Positions 33,433-44,132 of a DNA stretch of 64,000 nucleotides are shown here, piece after piece; positions within the stretch are counted from its first letter, which is position 1; each line of letters starts with the position of its first letter. The notes below the pieces were generated by a model that worked only from the letters and a program-made list of their open reading frames with translations, made no database searches and was not told where the DNA came from. The stretch covers positions 186,001-250,000 of the forward strand of contig NZ_VUYQ01000002.1 of the NCBI RefSeq assembly GCF_008711155.1, written 5' to 3'. The position numbers and the translations under genes were made by a program. This stretch comes from Dechloromonas sp. CZR5. GTDB lineage: Bacteria; Pseudomonadota; Gammaproteobacteria; Burkholderiales; Rhodocyclaceae.

Positions 33433-36315
33433 TCATCGATGACGCAGCGCGTACGCGGCAAAGTCGGCCGGCAACAAAGGCTTGCTGAAATAGTAGCCCT
33501 GTATCTCGTTACAACCCGCCTCCCGCAGGAAAGCCAGTTGCTCCGCGGTTTCGACGCCTTCGGCGATGGCTCGCATGTTGAGCGAACGGGCGATGCTGAT
33601 CACCGCCCGCGACAACGCTGCGCCTTCCTCGTTGCTGGCCGCATCGGCAACGAAGCTGCGGTCGATCTTCAGTTTGTCGACCCGGAAGCGCTTCAGGTAG
33701 GCCAGGCTGGAATAGCCGGTTCCGAAATCGTCGATGGCCACGCCGACACCGATCGCCTTCAGGCCGCTGATCACGTCCTGGATCAGGATACTGTCGTCGA
33801 TCAGCGTGGACTCGGTCAGTTCGACCTGAATCAAGGCGGGCGAAATGCCGGCCCCCCGGGCGGCATGCTGCAAGACAGCGATCACGTCCGAACGATAAAT
33901 CTGGACGCCGGAAACGTTAACCGCCACCCGGCAATCAAGGCCGGCATCCTGCCAGCGACGTGCCTGCTCGCAGGCCTGCTGCATGACCCACTCGCCGAGC
34001 GGCAGGATGAGGCCGATTTCCTCGGCCACCGGGATGAATTCGACGGGCGAGATCGGCGCCGCACCCGATGGCTGCCAGCGCAGGAGCGCCTCGGCACCGA
34101 AAACACGCCCGCTGTCGGCATAGACCTGCGGCTGATACACGAGATGGAATTCGTTGTGCTGCAACGCCTGGCGCAGGTTGTTGGCAAGATCGAGACGTCG
34201 TCTCGCCTGTTCGTCCATGTTCGGATGGAAAAAGTGCCAAGTCCCGCGCGCCTTTTCCTTCGAGGCATACATGGCGGTATCGGCCTTTTGCATCAGCATG
34301 TCGAAATCGGTGCCATCCTCCGGTGCGACGACGATCCCGATCGAGACGGAGGTCGTCAGCTGGTGGTCACCGATCTGGAACGGCTCGACCAGTGCGGCAA
34401 TGATCTTGTCGGCGATACGTGCCGCCACCTCGCGTCCGCCCATATCGTCGAGCAGCAGGATGAATTCGTCGCCGCCCTGGCGGCTGAGCGTATCCGATTC
34501 GCGCAGGCAGCCCCGCAGACGGCGTACCACGGCGATGAGCAGGCGATCGCCGATACGATGGCCGAGCGAATCGTTGATGCGCTTGAAATGATCGAGATCG
34601 AGGAACATCAGCGCGGCGCTGCGCTGGTTGCGCCGGCCCTGTTCCATGACATGGCTGAAGCGGTCGCGCAGCAACAATCGGTTGGGCAGGCCGGTCAGCG
34701 GGTCGTGGTGGGCGAGATACTGGATCTTCTCCTGCGCCGCCTTGCGCTCGGTGATATCGTCAAAGGAGCCGATGTAATTGATGATCTTGCCATCGCTATC
34801 GCGCACGGTCGTGATCGACAGCCATTTCGGATACACCGAACCGTCCTTGCGGCGATCCCAAACCTCGCCTTCCCAGCGTCCGTGATCAATGACCTTGCGC
34901 CACATCCCGGCATAGAAGGCTTCGTCGTGACGCCCGGACTTCAGGATGCGGGGCGTCTGCCCCACCACCTCCTCCCGCACATACCCGGTGATGTCGGCAA
35001 AAGCCTGATTGACGTTGACGATGACCCCATTGCTGTCGGTCACCATCAAGGCTTCCGAGGTATGGGCGAAGACACGCTCGGACAGTCGAAGCGCCGCCTC
35101 CTGGCGATAGCGTGTCGTCACATCGGTATAAACCCAGATCGAACCCTGCTCCACGTCGCTCTGATCAAGCGGCCGACCGGTCAACATGACGCGGATAGCC
35201 TCCCCGTCGAGACGCTGCATGCTGTATTCCGACTGGGACGATCCCTGCTGCTCCAGCTCGGCATACATGCGGGTTCCGATGTCGTCCCACTGCGCATCGG
35301 ACTGGTAGAAAATCCGGGTCGGCTGCCCGACCAGATTGGCCGGATCCTTGAACAGGAACATCTCGGCCAGACGCTGGTTGCAGCGGATGATCTTCCGCTG
35401 CCTGACCCAGGCGATACCGACGTGCGCGTTGTCGAAGATCAACTGCTGCTCGGCGAGCAGCCGCAGCATGTCGGCCTCGGCCCGCTTGCGGTCGGTGATG
35501 TCGGTATAGGAGGTCACAAACCCGCCATCGGGAAGCGGCGAGCCCTTGACCTCCAGAACGCTGCCGTCGGGCCGGATGCGTTCGAAGCTGTGCGCCTCGC
35601 CACGCCGCGCCCTCGCCATGCCATCCCGTACCGTCGCCTCGACGTCCACCTCACCGTACTCACCGCGCTCGGCGTTGAAACGGATGAACTTCTGCAGCGG
35701 ATTCGGCGGCACCACCAGCGAATCCGGGAAGTCCAGCATGGCCTTGAAGCGGCGGTTGAACTTGATCAGCTCCAGGTTCGCATCCATCACCGTAATGCCG
35801 CTCGGGAAATGCTCGATCATGGTGTTCATGATCTGATGCTCACGCCGCAGCGCCTCATCGGCGCGGCGCTGCCCGGAAATATCCTGCAGGGTTTCGATCG
35901 CGCCGATCACGTCCCCGGCCCGGTTGTACAAGGGTGCCGCCGTGAAATGAAGCCATGTCCCCTGCGGCCCCATCTGCGGAAAGAAATCCTCGGCTTCGAA
36001 GGAACCGGGCAACAACTCCGAACGCCGAAACTTGTTGGCGTAGTAGGTTTCGATTCCGGCTTCGAGGTCACCCGAGACGACCAGATCGGCCATGACCGGC
36101 CGCGCGCTCGGGTAGAAAGGCTTCCACTGATCCCGGGTGCCGACGATCTGCGCGGCCGGATAACCCATGACCACCTCGCACGCGCGGTTCCAATGGCTCA
36201 CCCGGTGGTCGCGATCAATCACGAATACCGGGACCGGCGTACTGGCCAGAATCCGGTTCAAGTGTTCCAGATCCTCGGGTAAAAGCGATCCGGCGGTACC
36301 GTTCGTCAAGTTCAT
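33433..36315 (-). CDS. Multi-PAS GGDEF-EAL c-di-GMP enzyme
   Basis: 960 residues from the ATG at 36315 (GGAGG upstream). Several PAS domains fill about residues 12-540: VFVIDRDHRVSHWNRACE, an IETLQDISGQ PAC end, ISSYTDIT-like SYTDITDRKRAEAD, and VTDSNGVIVNVNQAFADITG. GGDEF lies near residue 613, with an I-site RESD five residues before it. The EAL domain starts near 725, motif EALLRW about 741, with DDFGTGYSSLAYLKR. Both catalytic motifs look intact, so it may make and degrade c-di-GMP. No membrane segment is seen; sensing should be cytoplasmic. Confidence 0.94.
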   Translation of the reverse strand: MNLTNGTAGSLLPEDLEHLNRILASTPVPVFVIDRDHRVSHWNRACEVVMGYPAAQIVGTRDQWKPFYPSARPVMADLVVSGDLEAGIETYYANKFRRSELLPGSFEAEDFFPQMGPQGTWLHFTAAPLYNRAGDVIGAIETLQDISGQRRADEALRREHQIMNTMIEHFPSGITVMDANLELIKFNRRFKAMLDFPDSLVVPPNPLQKFIRFNAERGEYGEVDVEATVRDGMARARRGEAHSFERIRPDGSVLEVKGSPLPDGGFVTSYTDITDRKRAEADMLRLLAEQQLIFDNAHVGIAWVRQRKIIRCNQRLAEMFLFKDPANLVGQPTRIFYQSDAQWDDIGTRMYAELEQQGSSQSEYSMQRLDGEAIRVMLTGRPLDQSDVEQGSIWVYTDVTTRYRQEAALRLSERVFAHTSEALMVTDSNGVIVNVNQAFADITGYVREEVVGQTPRILKSGRHDEAFYAGMWRKVIDHGRWEGEVWDRRKDGSVYPKWLSITTVRDSDGKIINYIGSFDDITERKAAQEKIQYLAHHDPLTGLPNRLLLRDRFSHVMEQGRRNQRSAALMFLDLDHFKRINDSLGHRIGDRLLIAVVRRLRGCLRESDTLSRQGGDEFILLLDDMGGREVAARIADKIIAALVEPFQIGDHQLTTSVSIGIVVAPEDGTDFDMLMQKADTAMYASKEKARGTWHFFHPNMDEQARRRLDLANNLRQALQHNEFHLVYQPQVYADSGRVFGAEALLRWQPSGAAPISPVEFIPVAEEIGLILPLGEWVMQQACEQARRWQDAGLDCRVAVNVSGVQIYRSDVIAVLQHAARGAGISPALIQVELTESTLIDDSILIQDVISGLKAIGVGVAIDDFGTGYSSLAYLKRFRVDKLKIDRSFVADAASNEEGAALSRAVISIARSLNMRAIAEGVETAEQLAFLREAGCNEIQGYYFSKPLLPADFAAYALRHR

Positions 36316-36415
36316 GATGCCTCCGCCGAAGATCGGCGATGCCACGCGCCCTCCACCGCACAGTCCTTCTTACTTTAGTAATAGGTGGATATTACTCCCG
36401 GAGCAACGGAAGATG

Positions 36416-37186
36416 CTATTTCAGCAAGCCACGCGGCTTGCGCGGGGCATTGGCGAACAAGCGGTCGTACAGCCAGTTGGGCAGCAGGCGCAGGCATTTG
36501 GCGACGATCCCCATCGGCCAGGGGATCACGGTATAGCTGACGCCCCGCTCGATCGCCGCGGCAAAGCGGGCTGCCGCCTGGTCGACCGGAAGCAGAAAGG
36601 GCATCCGGTACGGATTGACGGCCGTCATCGGTGTTTCGATATAGCCCGGCGCAATGGTCACCACCTTGATCCGGCATGGCCGCATCTCGAGACGCAGACT
36701 TTCCAGATAGGCGATGGCGGCGGCCTTGGATGCGGAATAGGCCTCTGCACCGGGCAAGCCCCGGATACCGGCGACCGAAGCAATGCCGACCAGCCGCCGC
36801 CTGCCGCCAGCCCCCTTCATGGCGGGAATGAACGGGGCAAAGGTTGCCGCCATGCCGAATACGTTGATATCCATCACGCGCCGGAAAATGGCGAGATCCT
36901 CTTCGCATTCGGTCAACGTCCCGGCCGATACTCCGGCATTGGCAATGACGATATCCGGGGCACCGAAACGGCGCATGAAATTACCCGCCGCATCGTGCAG
37001 GGCCGGCGCATCGGTGACATCAAGAGGATAGCAGGCGTGCCCGCCACCCAGGCGCTCGTTGAGCCCCTGCAGGAATTCCGCCCGCCGTGCAACCAGACCC
37101 AGCGTGGCCCCCTGTCCGGCGTAGTAAACGGCAAGCGCCTCGCCGATACCCGACGAGGCGCCCGTGATGAATACCTTCAAGGACAA
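36416..37186 (-). CDS. Short-chain dehydrogenase/reductase
   Basis: 256 residues. Cofactor motif TGASSGIGEALA, NAGVS, and catalytic YSASKAA (Tyr-x-x-x-Lys) with a Ser in IASVAGIRG. Such SDRs act on lipids or unknown alcohols; the substrate cannot be told. The C-terminus has a basic hydrophobic stretch (LLPNWLYDRLFANAPRKPRG). Its start directly follows the dsbA stop. Confidence 0.93.
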   Translation of the reverse strand: MSLKVFITGASSGIGEALAVYYAGQGATLGLVARRAEFLQGLNERLGGGHACYPLDVTDAPALHDAAGNFMRRFGAPDIVIANAGVSAGTLTECEEDLAIFRRVMDINVFGMAATFAPFIPAMKGAGGRRRLVGIASVAGIRGLPGAEAYSASKAAAIAYLESLRLEMRPCRIKVVTIAPGYIETPMTAVNPYRMPFLLPVDQAAARFAAAIERGVSYTVIPWPMGIVAKCLRLLPNWLYDRLFANAPRKPRGLLK

Positions 37187-37831
37187 TTACTTCTTGCTTG
37201 ACGTCTTGCCCGACTTTTCGGTGCGTGCCTTGGTGATCAGGCTGTCGGTAATGGCCAGCGTATCGTTGAAATCCCTGCCGCCGACCAGATACTTGCCTTC
37301 GACAGCCAGGGCGGGAACGCCCTGGATCTTGTAGGCTTGCGCCAGCTGGTCGCCCCGCTTGACCTTGCTCATGATGCCAAAGGAATTGAAGGTTTCGGTA
37401 AACTTCTTGGCATCGACCCCCTTCTTGACTGCCCACTCGGTCAATGCCTTTTCCTCGAACAGGTTCTGGCGCTCGACGTGAATGGCCTTGAAGACGTCGC
37501 TCTCCAGACGATGCAGGTCACCGGTAATTTCCAGGGTGTAGTACAGCTTGGCAATATTGGCCCAGGCCGCGCGACCGAAAGTGATCGGCACTTTCTTGAG
37601 CACGACATCGCCTTGTTGCTTGGCGGCCCAGGAGGTCAGCAGCGGATTGAAATCGGCGCAATGCGGACATCCGTAGCTGAAGAACTCGATGACCTCAATT
37701 TTGGCAGGATCATCGGTCGACTGAACCGGAACAATCTGGGTATACGGCGCATTCTGGGCGAAGGACGGCAGGGAAAGCGCTGCTCCGACAGAAAAAACGG
37801 CGGCGACAAAACCACGGCGGGAAAACTTCAT
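37187..37831 (-). CDS. dsbA: Thiol:disulfide interchange protein DsbA
   Basis: 214 residues with signal peptide (RRGFVAAVFSVGAALSLPSFA). The thioredoxin active site is FFSYGCPHCADF (CPHC), with the cis-Pro in KIQGVPALAVEGKYLVGG. It oxidises cysteines of periplasmic proteins. It sits in an argS-SPOR-dsbA-SDR run on the minus strand. Confidence 0.95.
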   Translation of the reverse strand: MKFSRRGFVAAVFSVGAALSLPSFAQNAPYTQIVPVQSTDDPAKIEVIEFFSYGCPHCADFNPLLTSWAAKQQGDVVLKKVPITFGRAAWANIAKLYYTLEITGDLHRLESDVFKAIHVERQNLFEEKALTEWAVKKGVDAKKFTETFNSFGIMSKVKRGDQLAQAYKIQGVPALAVEGKYLVGGRDFNDTLAITDSLITKARTEKSGKTSSKK

Positions 37832-37840
37832 TCGCGACTC

Positions 37841-38473
37841 CTATTTGGCAAGCTGGGCTTCAATGCCGGATTTGGCAAGCTCGGCACGAACTTTGTTCAA
37901 TTCATCGATCTTCGTGTAGGGTCCCACACGAACGCGGTAGAACGTCTTGTCCTGAATCATGACCTGCTGGACGACGGCCTCCATCCCCATGAAGGCGAGT
38001 TTAGCCTTCTGGTTGTCAGCATCCTGCGCAGTGCTGAACGAACCGGCCTGCAGGAAGAGCGGCGTCTTCGACTCCTTGATCTCTTCCTTCTTGTCCTCTT
38101 TCTTGTCTTCCTTTTTCTCGTCCGTCTTCGCTTCGGCCGGCTTGGCATCCGGTTTGGGCGCCTTGTCCGGGACGGCATCGGCCTTGCCCGGCAGGATGTC
38201 GTAGAACTGGAAGCGCTTTTCAGGGATCGGATCGCCCGGCTTGCCCGGCAGGGCAAGCGGCTGCGACGGCTCGCCGTTCTTGGCCGCCGGTTCGCTGCGA
38301 GCCGGCGGCTGGGCGCGGTCGACGAAGGGCAATGGCGACTTGTTCAAATACCAGACAACCCCGGCGGCGATGCCGACCCCTAGGACCAGGCCAATGAACA
38401 TGCCGACCAGCGTGCCGCCACCGGATTTCTTTTTTGCCGGTTGGCTCTTGCGGGGCTTCATATCGCGACTCAT
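37841..38473 (-). CDS. SPOR-domain cell-division protein
   Basis: 210 residues. An N-terminal basic cytoplasmic part (RKSQPAKKKSGGGT) and one membrane helix (GMFIGLVLGVGIAAGVVWYL) lead to a Lys/Glu/Pro-rich linker and a C-terminal SPOR domain (FLQAGSFSTAQDADNQKAKL, RVRVGPYTKIDELN). SPOR domains bind denuded septal peptidoglycan, as in FtsN. It lies between argS and dsbA, as in many betaproteobacteria. Confidence 0.92.
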   Translation of the reverse strand: MSRDMKPRKSQPAKKKSGGGTLVGMFIGLVLGVGIAAGVVWYLNKSPLPFVDRAQPPARSEPAAKNGEPSQPLALPGKPGDPIPEKRFQFYDILPGKADAVPDKAPKPDAKPAEAKTDEKKEDKKEDKKEEIKESKTPLFLQAGSFSTAQDADNQKAKLAFMGMEAVVQQVMIQDKTFYRVRVGPYTKIDELNKVRAELAKSGIEAQLAK

Positions 38474-38482
38474 GAGGATTCC

Positions 38483-40246
38483 TTACATCGATTCCGGACA
38501 GCTGACGCCGAGAATGACCATGCCGTTGCGGATAGTCTGGCGAACTGCCGCCGCCAGCGCAACGCGGGCATCGCACAGCTTTTCGTCGTCCACCAGCATG
38601 CGCTCGGCGTTGTACCAGCCGTGGAACTCGCCGGCCAGATCCTTGAGATAGAAGGCAATCATGTGCGGCGCCAGGTCGCGGGCCGCGGTCTCGATCACTT
38701 CGCGGAACTGCGCCAGCTGGTTGGCGATGGCCAGTTCGCGCGGATTGCTCAGCAGCGCCAGATCCGCCTCGACCAGGTCGGCCAGGTCGCCCGACCACTG
38801 GTTGATGACCGAGCAGACGCGGGCATGCGCATACTGGATGTAATAGACCGGGTTTTCGTTGGTCTGGCTTTTGGCCAGATCAAGGTCGAAGTCAAGATGC
38901 TGATCCGATTTGCGCAGGGCATAAAAGAAGCGACAGGCGTCGTTGCCGACCTCCCGGCGCAACTCGCGCAGCGTGACGAACTCGCCGGAGCGGGTCGACA
39001 TCGAGGCCTTCTGGCCGTTGCGGTAGAGCACCGCGAACTGAACCAGCGCGACGTGCAGCTTGTTGCTGTCGAGTTCGAGCGCCTTGAGTGCCCCGGTGAC
39101 GCGCGGAATATAGCCGTGGTGGTCGGCGCCCCAGATGTTGATGACCTTGTCGAAACCGCGTTCGAACTTGTTCAGATGGTAGGCGATGTCGGAGGCAAAG
39201 TACGTGTACAGGCCGTTCTCACGCTGGACGACGCGATCCTTCTCGTCGCCGAAGGCGGTGGACTTGAACCACTTGGCGCCGTTCTGCAAGTAAATGTGGC
39301 CCTTCTCTTCGAGCAGGGCGACGCAGCGGGCGACCAGGCCGGTGTCGTAGAGCGACTTCTCGGAATACCAGACCTCGAATTCGACGCCGAATTCCTTGAG
39401 GTCGTCGCGGCAGTCCTCAAGCTGCTCGTTCAGCGCATGCCGGTGCACATAATCCCAGTCGCCGCCGAGCAATTCCTTGGCCTGGGCGATCAGGGCATCG
39501 AGGTGCAATTCGCGCTGCTGCTTGGCTTCGTCGTCGGCGCGACCGGTATCCGGCAATCCCGGCGTACCGGCCACCACGTCGGCAGCGGCGCGCACGAACT
39601 TGTCGCCATGGGCAACGGTCATCTGCTTGGCCATTTCGCGCACATAGTCGCCCTGATAGGCGTTGGGCGGGAACTGGACAGTCTGGCCGTGCTGGTCGAG
39701 GTAACGCAGCCAGGTCGACAGACCGAGGATATCCATCTGGCGGCCGGCATCGTTGACGTAGTACTCACGCGTCACATCCCAGCCGGCAAAGGACAGCAGG
39801 CCGGACAGCGATGCGCCGTAAGCCGCGCCGCGACCGTGGCCGACGTGCAGCGGACCGGTCGGGTTGGCCGAAACGAATTCGACCTGCACCTTTTGTCGCC
39901 CGCCCACCACGGAGCGGCCAAAATCCGCACCTTCAGTCAGCACCGCGCGGACCACATTGATCTTGGCCCGGGCATCGAGCGTGAAATTGATGAAGCCGGC
40001 CCCGGCCACTTCGGCCTTGGCAACCAGAATCGACGGCGGCAGCTCGTTCAGCAGCTGGTTGGCAATTTCGCGCGGATTTTTCTTCAGCGCCTTGGCCAGT
40101 TGCATGGCCAGATTGGTCGACCAGTCGCCATGCGTCGGATCACGCGGACGTTCGAGTTGGATCGTGCTATCGGTTGCGGAGGGGGCAACGCTGGCCAGCG
40201 CCTTTTGCAACAGGGCGGTCAGCTGGGATTTGACATCGTGGGCCAT
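38483..40246 (-). CDS. argS: Arginyl-tRNA synthetase
   Basis: 587 residues from the ATG at 40246. The class I HIGH motif is HVGHGRGAAYG near residue 134; the KMSKS-like site is KASMSTRSGEFVTL. The C-terminal anticodon-binding domain includes NPVYYIQYAHARVCSV. It charges tRNA-Arg. The final residues CPESM are usual. An upstream extension (to 40342) has no ribosome binding site. Confidence 0.97.
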   Translation of the reverse strand: MAHDVKSQLTALLQKALASVAPSATDSTIQLERPRDPTHGDWSTNLAMQLAKALKKNPREIANQLLNELPPSILVAKAEVAGAGFINFTLDARAKINVVRAVLTEGADFGRSVVGGRQKVQVEFVSANPTGPLHVGHGRGAAYGASLSGLLSFAGWDVTREYYVNDAGRQMDILGLSTWLRYLDQHGQTVQFPPNAYQGDYVREMAKQMTVAHGDKFVRAAADVVAGTPGLPDTGRADDEAKQQRELHLDALIAQAKELLGGDWDYVHRHALNEQLEDCRDDLKEFGVEFEVWYSEKSLYDTGLVARCVALLEEKGHIYLQNGAKWFKSTAFGDEKDRVVQRENGLYTYFASDIAYHLNKFERGFDKVINIWGADHHGYIPRVTGALKALELDSNKLHVALVQFAVLYRNGQKASMSTRSGEFVTLRELRREVGNDACRFFYALRKSDQHLDFDLDLAKSQTNENPVYYIQYAHARVCSVINQWSGDLADLVEADLALLSNPRELAIANQLAQFREVIETAARDLAPHMIAFYLKDLAGEFHGWYNAERMLVDDEKLCDARVALAAAVRQTIRNGMVILGVSCPESM

Positions 40247-40387
40247 TGATTCGCGGCTAAAAAGCAAAAGATCGATTATACGCTGTCGCTCGTGCTCTGC
40301 TTGGCAATTGGCACAACGCGATGCAATGCCGAATTTGCGCACCGAAACAGGCGCCCGCCTTGCCCGCGGCAGCAGCGCCGCCGCGGT

Positions 40388-40888
40388 TCAGCCGGCAACG
40401 ATCACCGACCACGCGGCAAGCTTTTCGGCATAGCCTTTCGCGGCATGAGCCGGACTGGTCGACGGCAGGCGACTGAGCGTGACATTCCGTCCCGCCAACC
40501 CGGGCAGAACATGACGACGGAAGTTGGATTCCGCGGCCGCCCCGTTGAAATAAACCCGTCGAATGGCCGGATGCGTCGCGAAGAACTCGGCAAAATCGTT
40601 GACGCACACCGAGGCTCCGACAATATCGGCATCCAGGCTGCCGTCGCGCTCGCAATCGGCGATCACATCCCACAAAGCGATCCCGGCAGCGGAAATCCGT
40701 TCCAGGCGCTCCCGATAAGGCAGGGATGGCCCGGCCCCCAGCAGATCGCCCATGATCCGCCAGAAGGCATTGCGTTCATGCGCGTAGTATTGCCCCGCGC
40801 GCAGCGAGGCCTCACCCGGCATGCTGCCGAGAATGAGCACGGTCGCATCCGCCGACGCCACCGGGGCGAAACTGCGGACCGCCGCCAT
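40388..40888 (-). CDS. DNA-deoxyinosine glycosylase (UDG superfamily, HDG family)
   Basis: 166 residues. Motif 1 ILGSMPGEASL and YAHERNAFWRIMGDLLG are those of the hypoxanthine-DNA glycosylase family, and motif 2 region is RLPSTSPAHAAK. It removes deaminated adenine (hypoxanthine) from DNA, unlike classical Ung. It lies 7 bases downstream of the GGDEF gene stop on the same strand. Confidence 0.88.
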   Translation of the reverse strand: MAAVRSFAPVASADATVLILGSMPGEASLRAGQYYAHERNAFWRIMGDLLGAGPSLPYRERLERISAAGIALWDVIADCERDGSLDADIVGASVCVNDFAEFFATHPAIRRVYFNGAAAESNFRRHVLPGLAGRNVTLSRLPSTSPAHAAKGYAEKLAAWSVIVAG

Positions 40889-40894
40889 CGTCCG

Positions 40895-42415
40895 TCAGCC
40901 GCCAAACACCCGGTTCTTGCCGGCCCGCTTGGCGAGATACATGGCCTGGTCCGCCCGCCGGATCGCATCGTTCCCGGCCTCGTCGGGAGCGACCTGCGCC
41001 ACCCCGGCGCTGAAGGTGATCAAGACCCGCTCGCTGCCCGACATGTAGATGGCCTTGGTCAACTCGCGCTGCAGACGGGTAATCACCTCGATCCCCTCAT
41101 CCAGCCCCGTATCCGGCATCAGGATGACGAACTCCTCGCCGCCGTAGCGGGCCAGGGTGTCGCTCGGCCGTATGTTGTGGCGTGCCACGTTGGCCAGGTG
41201 AATCAGGGCACCGTCGCCGGCGTCGTGTCCCAGGCTGTCGTTGAGCTTCTTGAAATTGTCGATGTCGAGCAAGCTGACCGACAGCGGGGTTTCCTTGCGC
41301 CGCATGCTGGCTATCTCACGCAACAGCGCCTCGTCCAGCCCCTTGCGATTCAGGGCATCGGTCAGCGGGTCGTGGCGGGCCAGTGCGCTGGCGTTGTCGA
41401 GTTCGTGATGCAACTGGATGAGCTCGGCCTCGGTCACCTCGACCTTCTCCTGCAGGCTCTTGAGCTGTTCGCGGGAATGCGCCGATTCCTCCGCCATGGC
41501 ATGGGTCGCTGAAATAACCCCTTCCAGCAAGGGTTTCAGCTCATCCGGCGTGGTCACCTTCTCCACCTGCCGTGCCGTCTCCTCGATACGCACCTCGAAC
41601 GCGCTGCTCGAGCGGTTCATCTGGGAGAGGCTCTTGATGAACTCGGAGAGCATCTCGCGCATCTCCTGCTGAGCCGCCACGGAACGAATGCGGGCACGCC
41701 CCTGCTTTTCCAGGACATCACGCATGCGTCGCTCCATCTCGTCGAGATGACGCAAGGTCAGCGGTGGCGCGATACTGGCCAGCAGGCCGTCGATCTGCCC
41801 CTTCAGCCAGCGGTCATCGATACCCAGTTCGCCGATGTTCCGGATGATGAGCTGGAGCAGCTTGAGCAGGGAGTCCCGAATCTCCAGTTGCTCCTCGACA
41901 CCGGAGCGAACATGGCAGACCATCTGGTCGAGCGCATGGCGCACGGCATGCACCTCGACTTTCGGCTGCTTGAGCAGAAGGGCCAGCTCACCGGCGGCGG
42001 CCACCGAACGCGGATTGTCGCACCCGAAGAAAGGCGAAAAGCTCTCGACGAGCCGCGCCAGACTGAGCGCCAACTCGGCGGGCAACACGTCCGGCGCCAC
42101 GCCCCCCGAGACAGCCGGCGCCCACCCACCCGCCGCCTGGGAGAAGCCGAGCACGGCGTCGGTCACTCCCTGCCAGCTCCGTCGTGTAATCGCCTGCCCC
42201 AAGGCATCGAGATGCGCGTCCTGCTGCGGACCATGCGGCACCAGCGCGGCGGCCAGCTGGCGCAAGGGCTTTTCAGGGAACGGAGAGATATCCGGCAAAC
42301 CGGCGATCTCGTTGTAGCAAACCTGAAAATTGGCCGGGGTCGGCGGCAAATGCTTCGCCGCCAGACGTTTGAGGGCTTCCCGAGCGATATCGGTCGGATT
42401 TTTCAACTCGTTCAT
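40895..42415 (-). CDS. Diguanylate cyclase with helical N-terminal region
   Basis: 506 residues. The first ~300 residues are helical and of unknown function, ending in a coiled coil (SLQEKVEVTEAELIQLHHEL). The GGDEF domain has RHDPLTDALNRKGL, the active site RYGGEEFVIL near residue 423 and the inhibitory I-site RPSD. It makes c-di-GMP with product feedback. No sensor or membrane segment is recognised. Confidence 0.92.
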   Translation of the reverse strand: MNELKNPTDIAREALKRLAAKHLPPTPANFQVCYNEIAGLPDISPFPEKPLRQLAAALVPHGPQQDAHLDALGQAITRRSWQGVTDAVLGFSQAAGGWAPAVSGGVAPDVLPAELALSLARLVESFSPFFGCDNPRSVAAAGELALLLKQPKVEVHAVRHALDQMVCHVRSGVEEQLEIRDSLLKLLQLIIRNIGELGIDDRWLKGQIDGLLASIAPPLTLRHLDEMERRMRDVLEKQGRARIRSVAAQQEMREMLSEFIKSLSQMNRSSSAFEVRIEETARQVEKVTTPDELKPLLEGVISATHAMAEESAHSREQLKSLQEKVEVTEAELIQLHHELDNASALARHDPLTDALNRKGLDEALLREIASMRRKETPLSVSLLDIDNFKKLNDSLGHDAGDGALIHLANVARHNIRPSDTLARYGGEEFVILMPDTGLDEGIEVITRLQRELTKAIYMSGSERVLITFSAGVAQVAPDEAGNDAIRRADQAMYLAKRAGKNRVFGG

Positions 42416-42605
42416 GGAGGCGATTTCCGGTCTTGGAGTAGGGAAGCGAGCAATGTGAATGATAGTTGTAACAGTTTATCGCATCCCCTTCCGGATATAC
42501 GACGGCGTACCTCAAATAGCAGCCCGTCAGTCCGAATTTGCAGGTCTGCAACCCGCGTAGGCGTGTTAGCATGCTCGTTTGACTTTGCCGGCCATCCACC
42601 TCCCC

Positions 42606-44126
42606 ATGCGCCTCTTCCGCCTGTTCAAGATCGCCTCCGTCGCCAGCCGTTTCGGCCTCGACGAGATGGTGCTCGAACACGAGCCAAGCGGCCGACTGGT
42701 GCGCCTTGCAAACGCCCTGCAGTTCTGGCGCGACCTGTCGACGCCGCGCGCTGTACGCCTGCGCTTGGCCCTCGAAGCCCTCGGCCCCATTTTCGTCAAG
42801 TTCGGCCAGGTGCTATCCACCCGGCGCGACCTGATGCCAACGGATATCGCCGACGAACTGGCCCGTCTGCAGGATCGCGTTCCACCCTTCGATTCCGGTC
42901 TTGCCCTGGCCGAAATCGAAAAAGCTTACGGCCGCCCCGCCCATGAGGTTTTCGCCGAATTCGACCCGACCCCGATCGCCTCGGCCTCCATCGCCCAGGT
43001 GCATTTCGCCCGCCTGCGCGACGAGGATGGCGGCCATGACGTCGCAGTGAAGATCCTGCGGCCGAACATGCTGTCGGTCATCGAACACGATCTCGCGCTG
43101 ATGGACAACCTGGCGATGCTGCTCGAAAAGCTGTGGTCGGACGGCAAGCGCCTGAAGCCGCGCGAGGTGGTCGCCGAGTTCGCCAAGTACCTGCGCGACG
43201 AACTCGACCTGATGCGCGAGGCGGCCAACGCCTCGCAGCTGCGCCGCAATTTCACCGATTCCCCCCTGCTCATCGTGCCGGAAGTGCATTGGGATTTCTG
43301 TACCTCGACCGTCATGGTCATGGAACGCATGAAGGGTGTGCCGATCTCGCAAATCGACCGCCTGCGCGCCGAGGGCATCGATCTCAAGAAACTGTCCGCC
43401 GCCGGCGTCGAAATCTTCTTCACGCAGGTCTTCCGCGACGGCTTCTTCCATGCCGACATGCATCCGGGCAATATCTTCGTCGCCCCGGACGGCCGCTACA
43501 TCGCGCTCGACTTCGGCATCGTCGGCACGCTGACCGATAGCGACAAGAACTACCTGGCGCAGAACTTCCTGGCCTTCTTCCGCCGCGACTACAAGCGCGT
43601 CGCCGAAGCCCACATCGAATCCGGCTGGGCGCCGAAAGACACCCGCGTCGACGAATTCGAAGCCGCCATCCGTGCTGTCTGCGAGCCGATCTTCGACCGG
43701 CCGTTGAAGGATATTTCCTTCGGCAAGGTGCTGCTCCGCCTGTTCCAGACCTCGCGCCGCTTCAATGTCGAGATCCAGCCGCAACTGGTCATGCTGCAGA
43801 AGACGCTGCTCAACATCGAAGGCCTCGGCCGCCAGCTCGACCCCGAACTCGACCTGTGGAAGACCGCCAAGCCCTTCCTCGAACGCTGGATGAGCGAACA
43901 GATTGGCTGGCGTGGCCTACTCAAGACCTTCAAGCACGAAGCTCCCTATCTGGCCCGCAGCATCCCGCAACTTCCCCGCCTGGTGCACCAGGCCCTGGCC
44001 CAGCCGGCCAAGGCCGACCTGCAACCTCAGATCGAGCGCCTGATTGCCGCCCAGCGTCAGCAGAACCGCTGGCTGGCCGTCATCGCCCTGCTGCTCGCCC
44101 TGCTCGTCGGCGCCCTGTTCGCCTGA
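42606..44126 (+). CDS. ubiB: UbiB/ABC1-family ubiquinone biosynthesis protein
   Basis: 506 residues. The atypical kinase motifs are visible: [15 protein letters not shown] (KxGQ), [21 protein letters not shown] and [10 protein letters not shown] hydrophobic anchor closes the C-terminus ([18 protein letters not shown]). UbiB is an ATPase that helps extract lipid Q intermediates. The ATG at 42606 is preferred to an upstream TTG at 42579. It stands apart from other ubi genes and stops 7 bases before the SNF2 gene. Confidence 0.95.
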   Translation: MRLFRLFKIASVASRFGLDEMVLEHEPSGRLVRLANALQFWRDLSTPRAVRLRLALEALGPIFVKFGQVLSTRRDLMPTDIADELARLQDRVPPFDSGLALAEIEKAYGRPAHEVFAEFDPTPIASASIAQVHFARLRDEDGGHDVAVKILRPNMLSVIEHDLALMDNLAMLLEKLWSDGKRLKPREVVAEFAKYLRDELDLMREAANASQLRRNFTDSPLLIVPEVHWDFCTSTVMVMERMKGVPISQIDRLRAEGIDLKKLSAAGVEIFFTQVFRDGFFHADMHPGNIFVAPDGRYIALDFGIVGTLTDSDKNYLAQNFLAFFRRDYKRVAEAHIESGWAPKDTRVDEFEAAIRAVCEPIFDRPLKDISFGKVLLRLFQTSRRFNVEIQPQLVMLQKTLLNIEGLGRQLDPELDLWKTAKPFLERWMSEQIGWRGLLKTFKHEAPYLARSIPQLPRLVHQALAQPAKADLQPQIERLIAAQRQQNRWLAVIALLLALLVGALFA

Positions 44127-44132
44127 CCGTCG

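Noticed and set aside
33439..36282. 947-codon plus-strand frame
   Set aside because: Antisense to the PAS-GGDEF-EAL gene; long only because of high GC.
38441..40249. 602-codon plus-strand frame
   Set aside because: Antisense to argS, whose motifs are clear.
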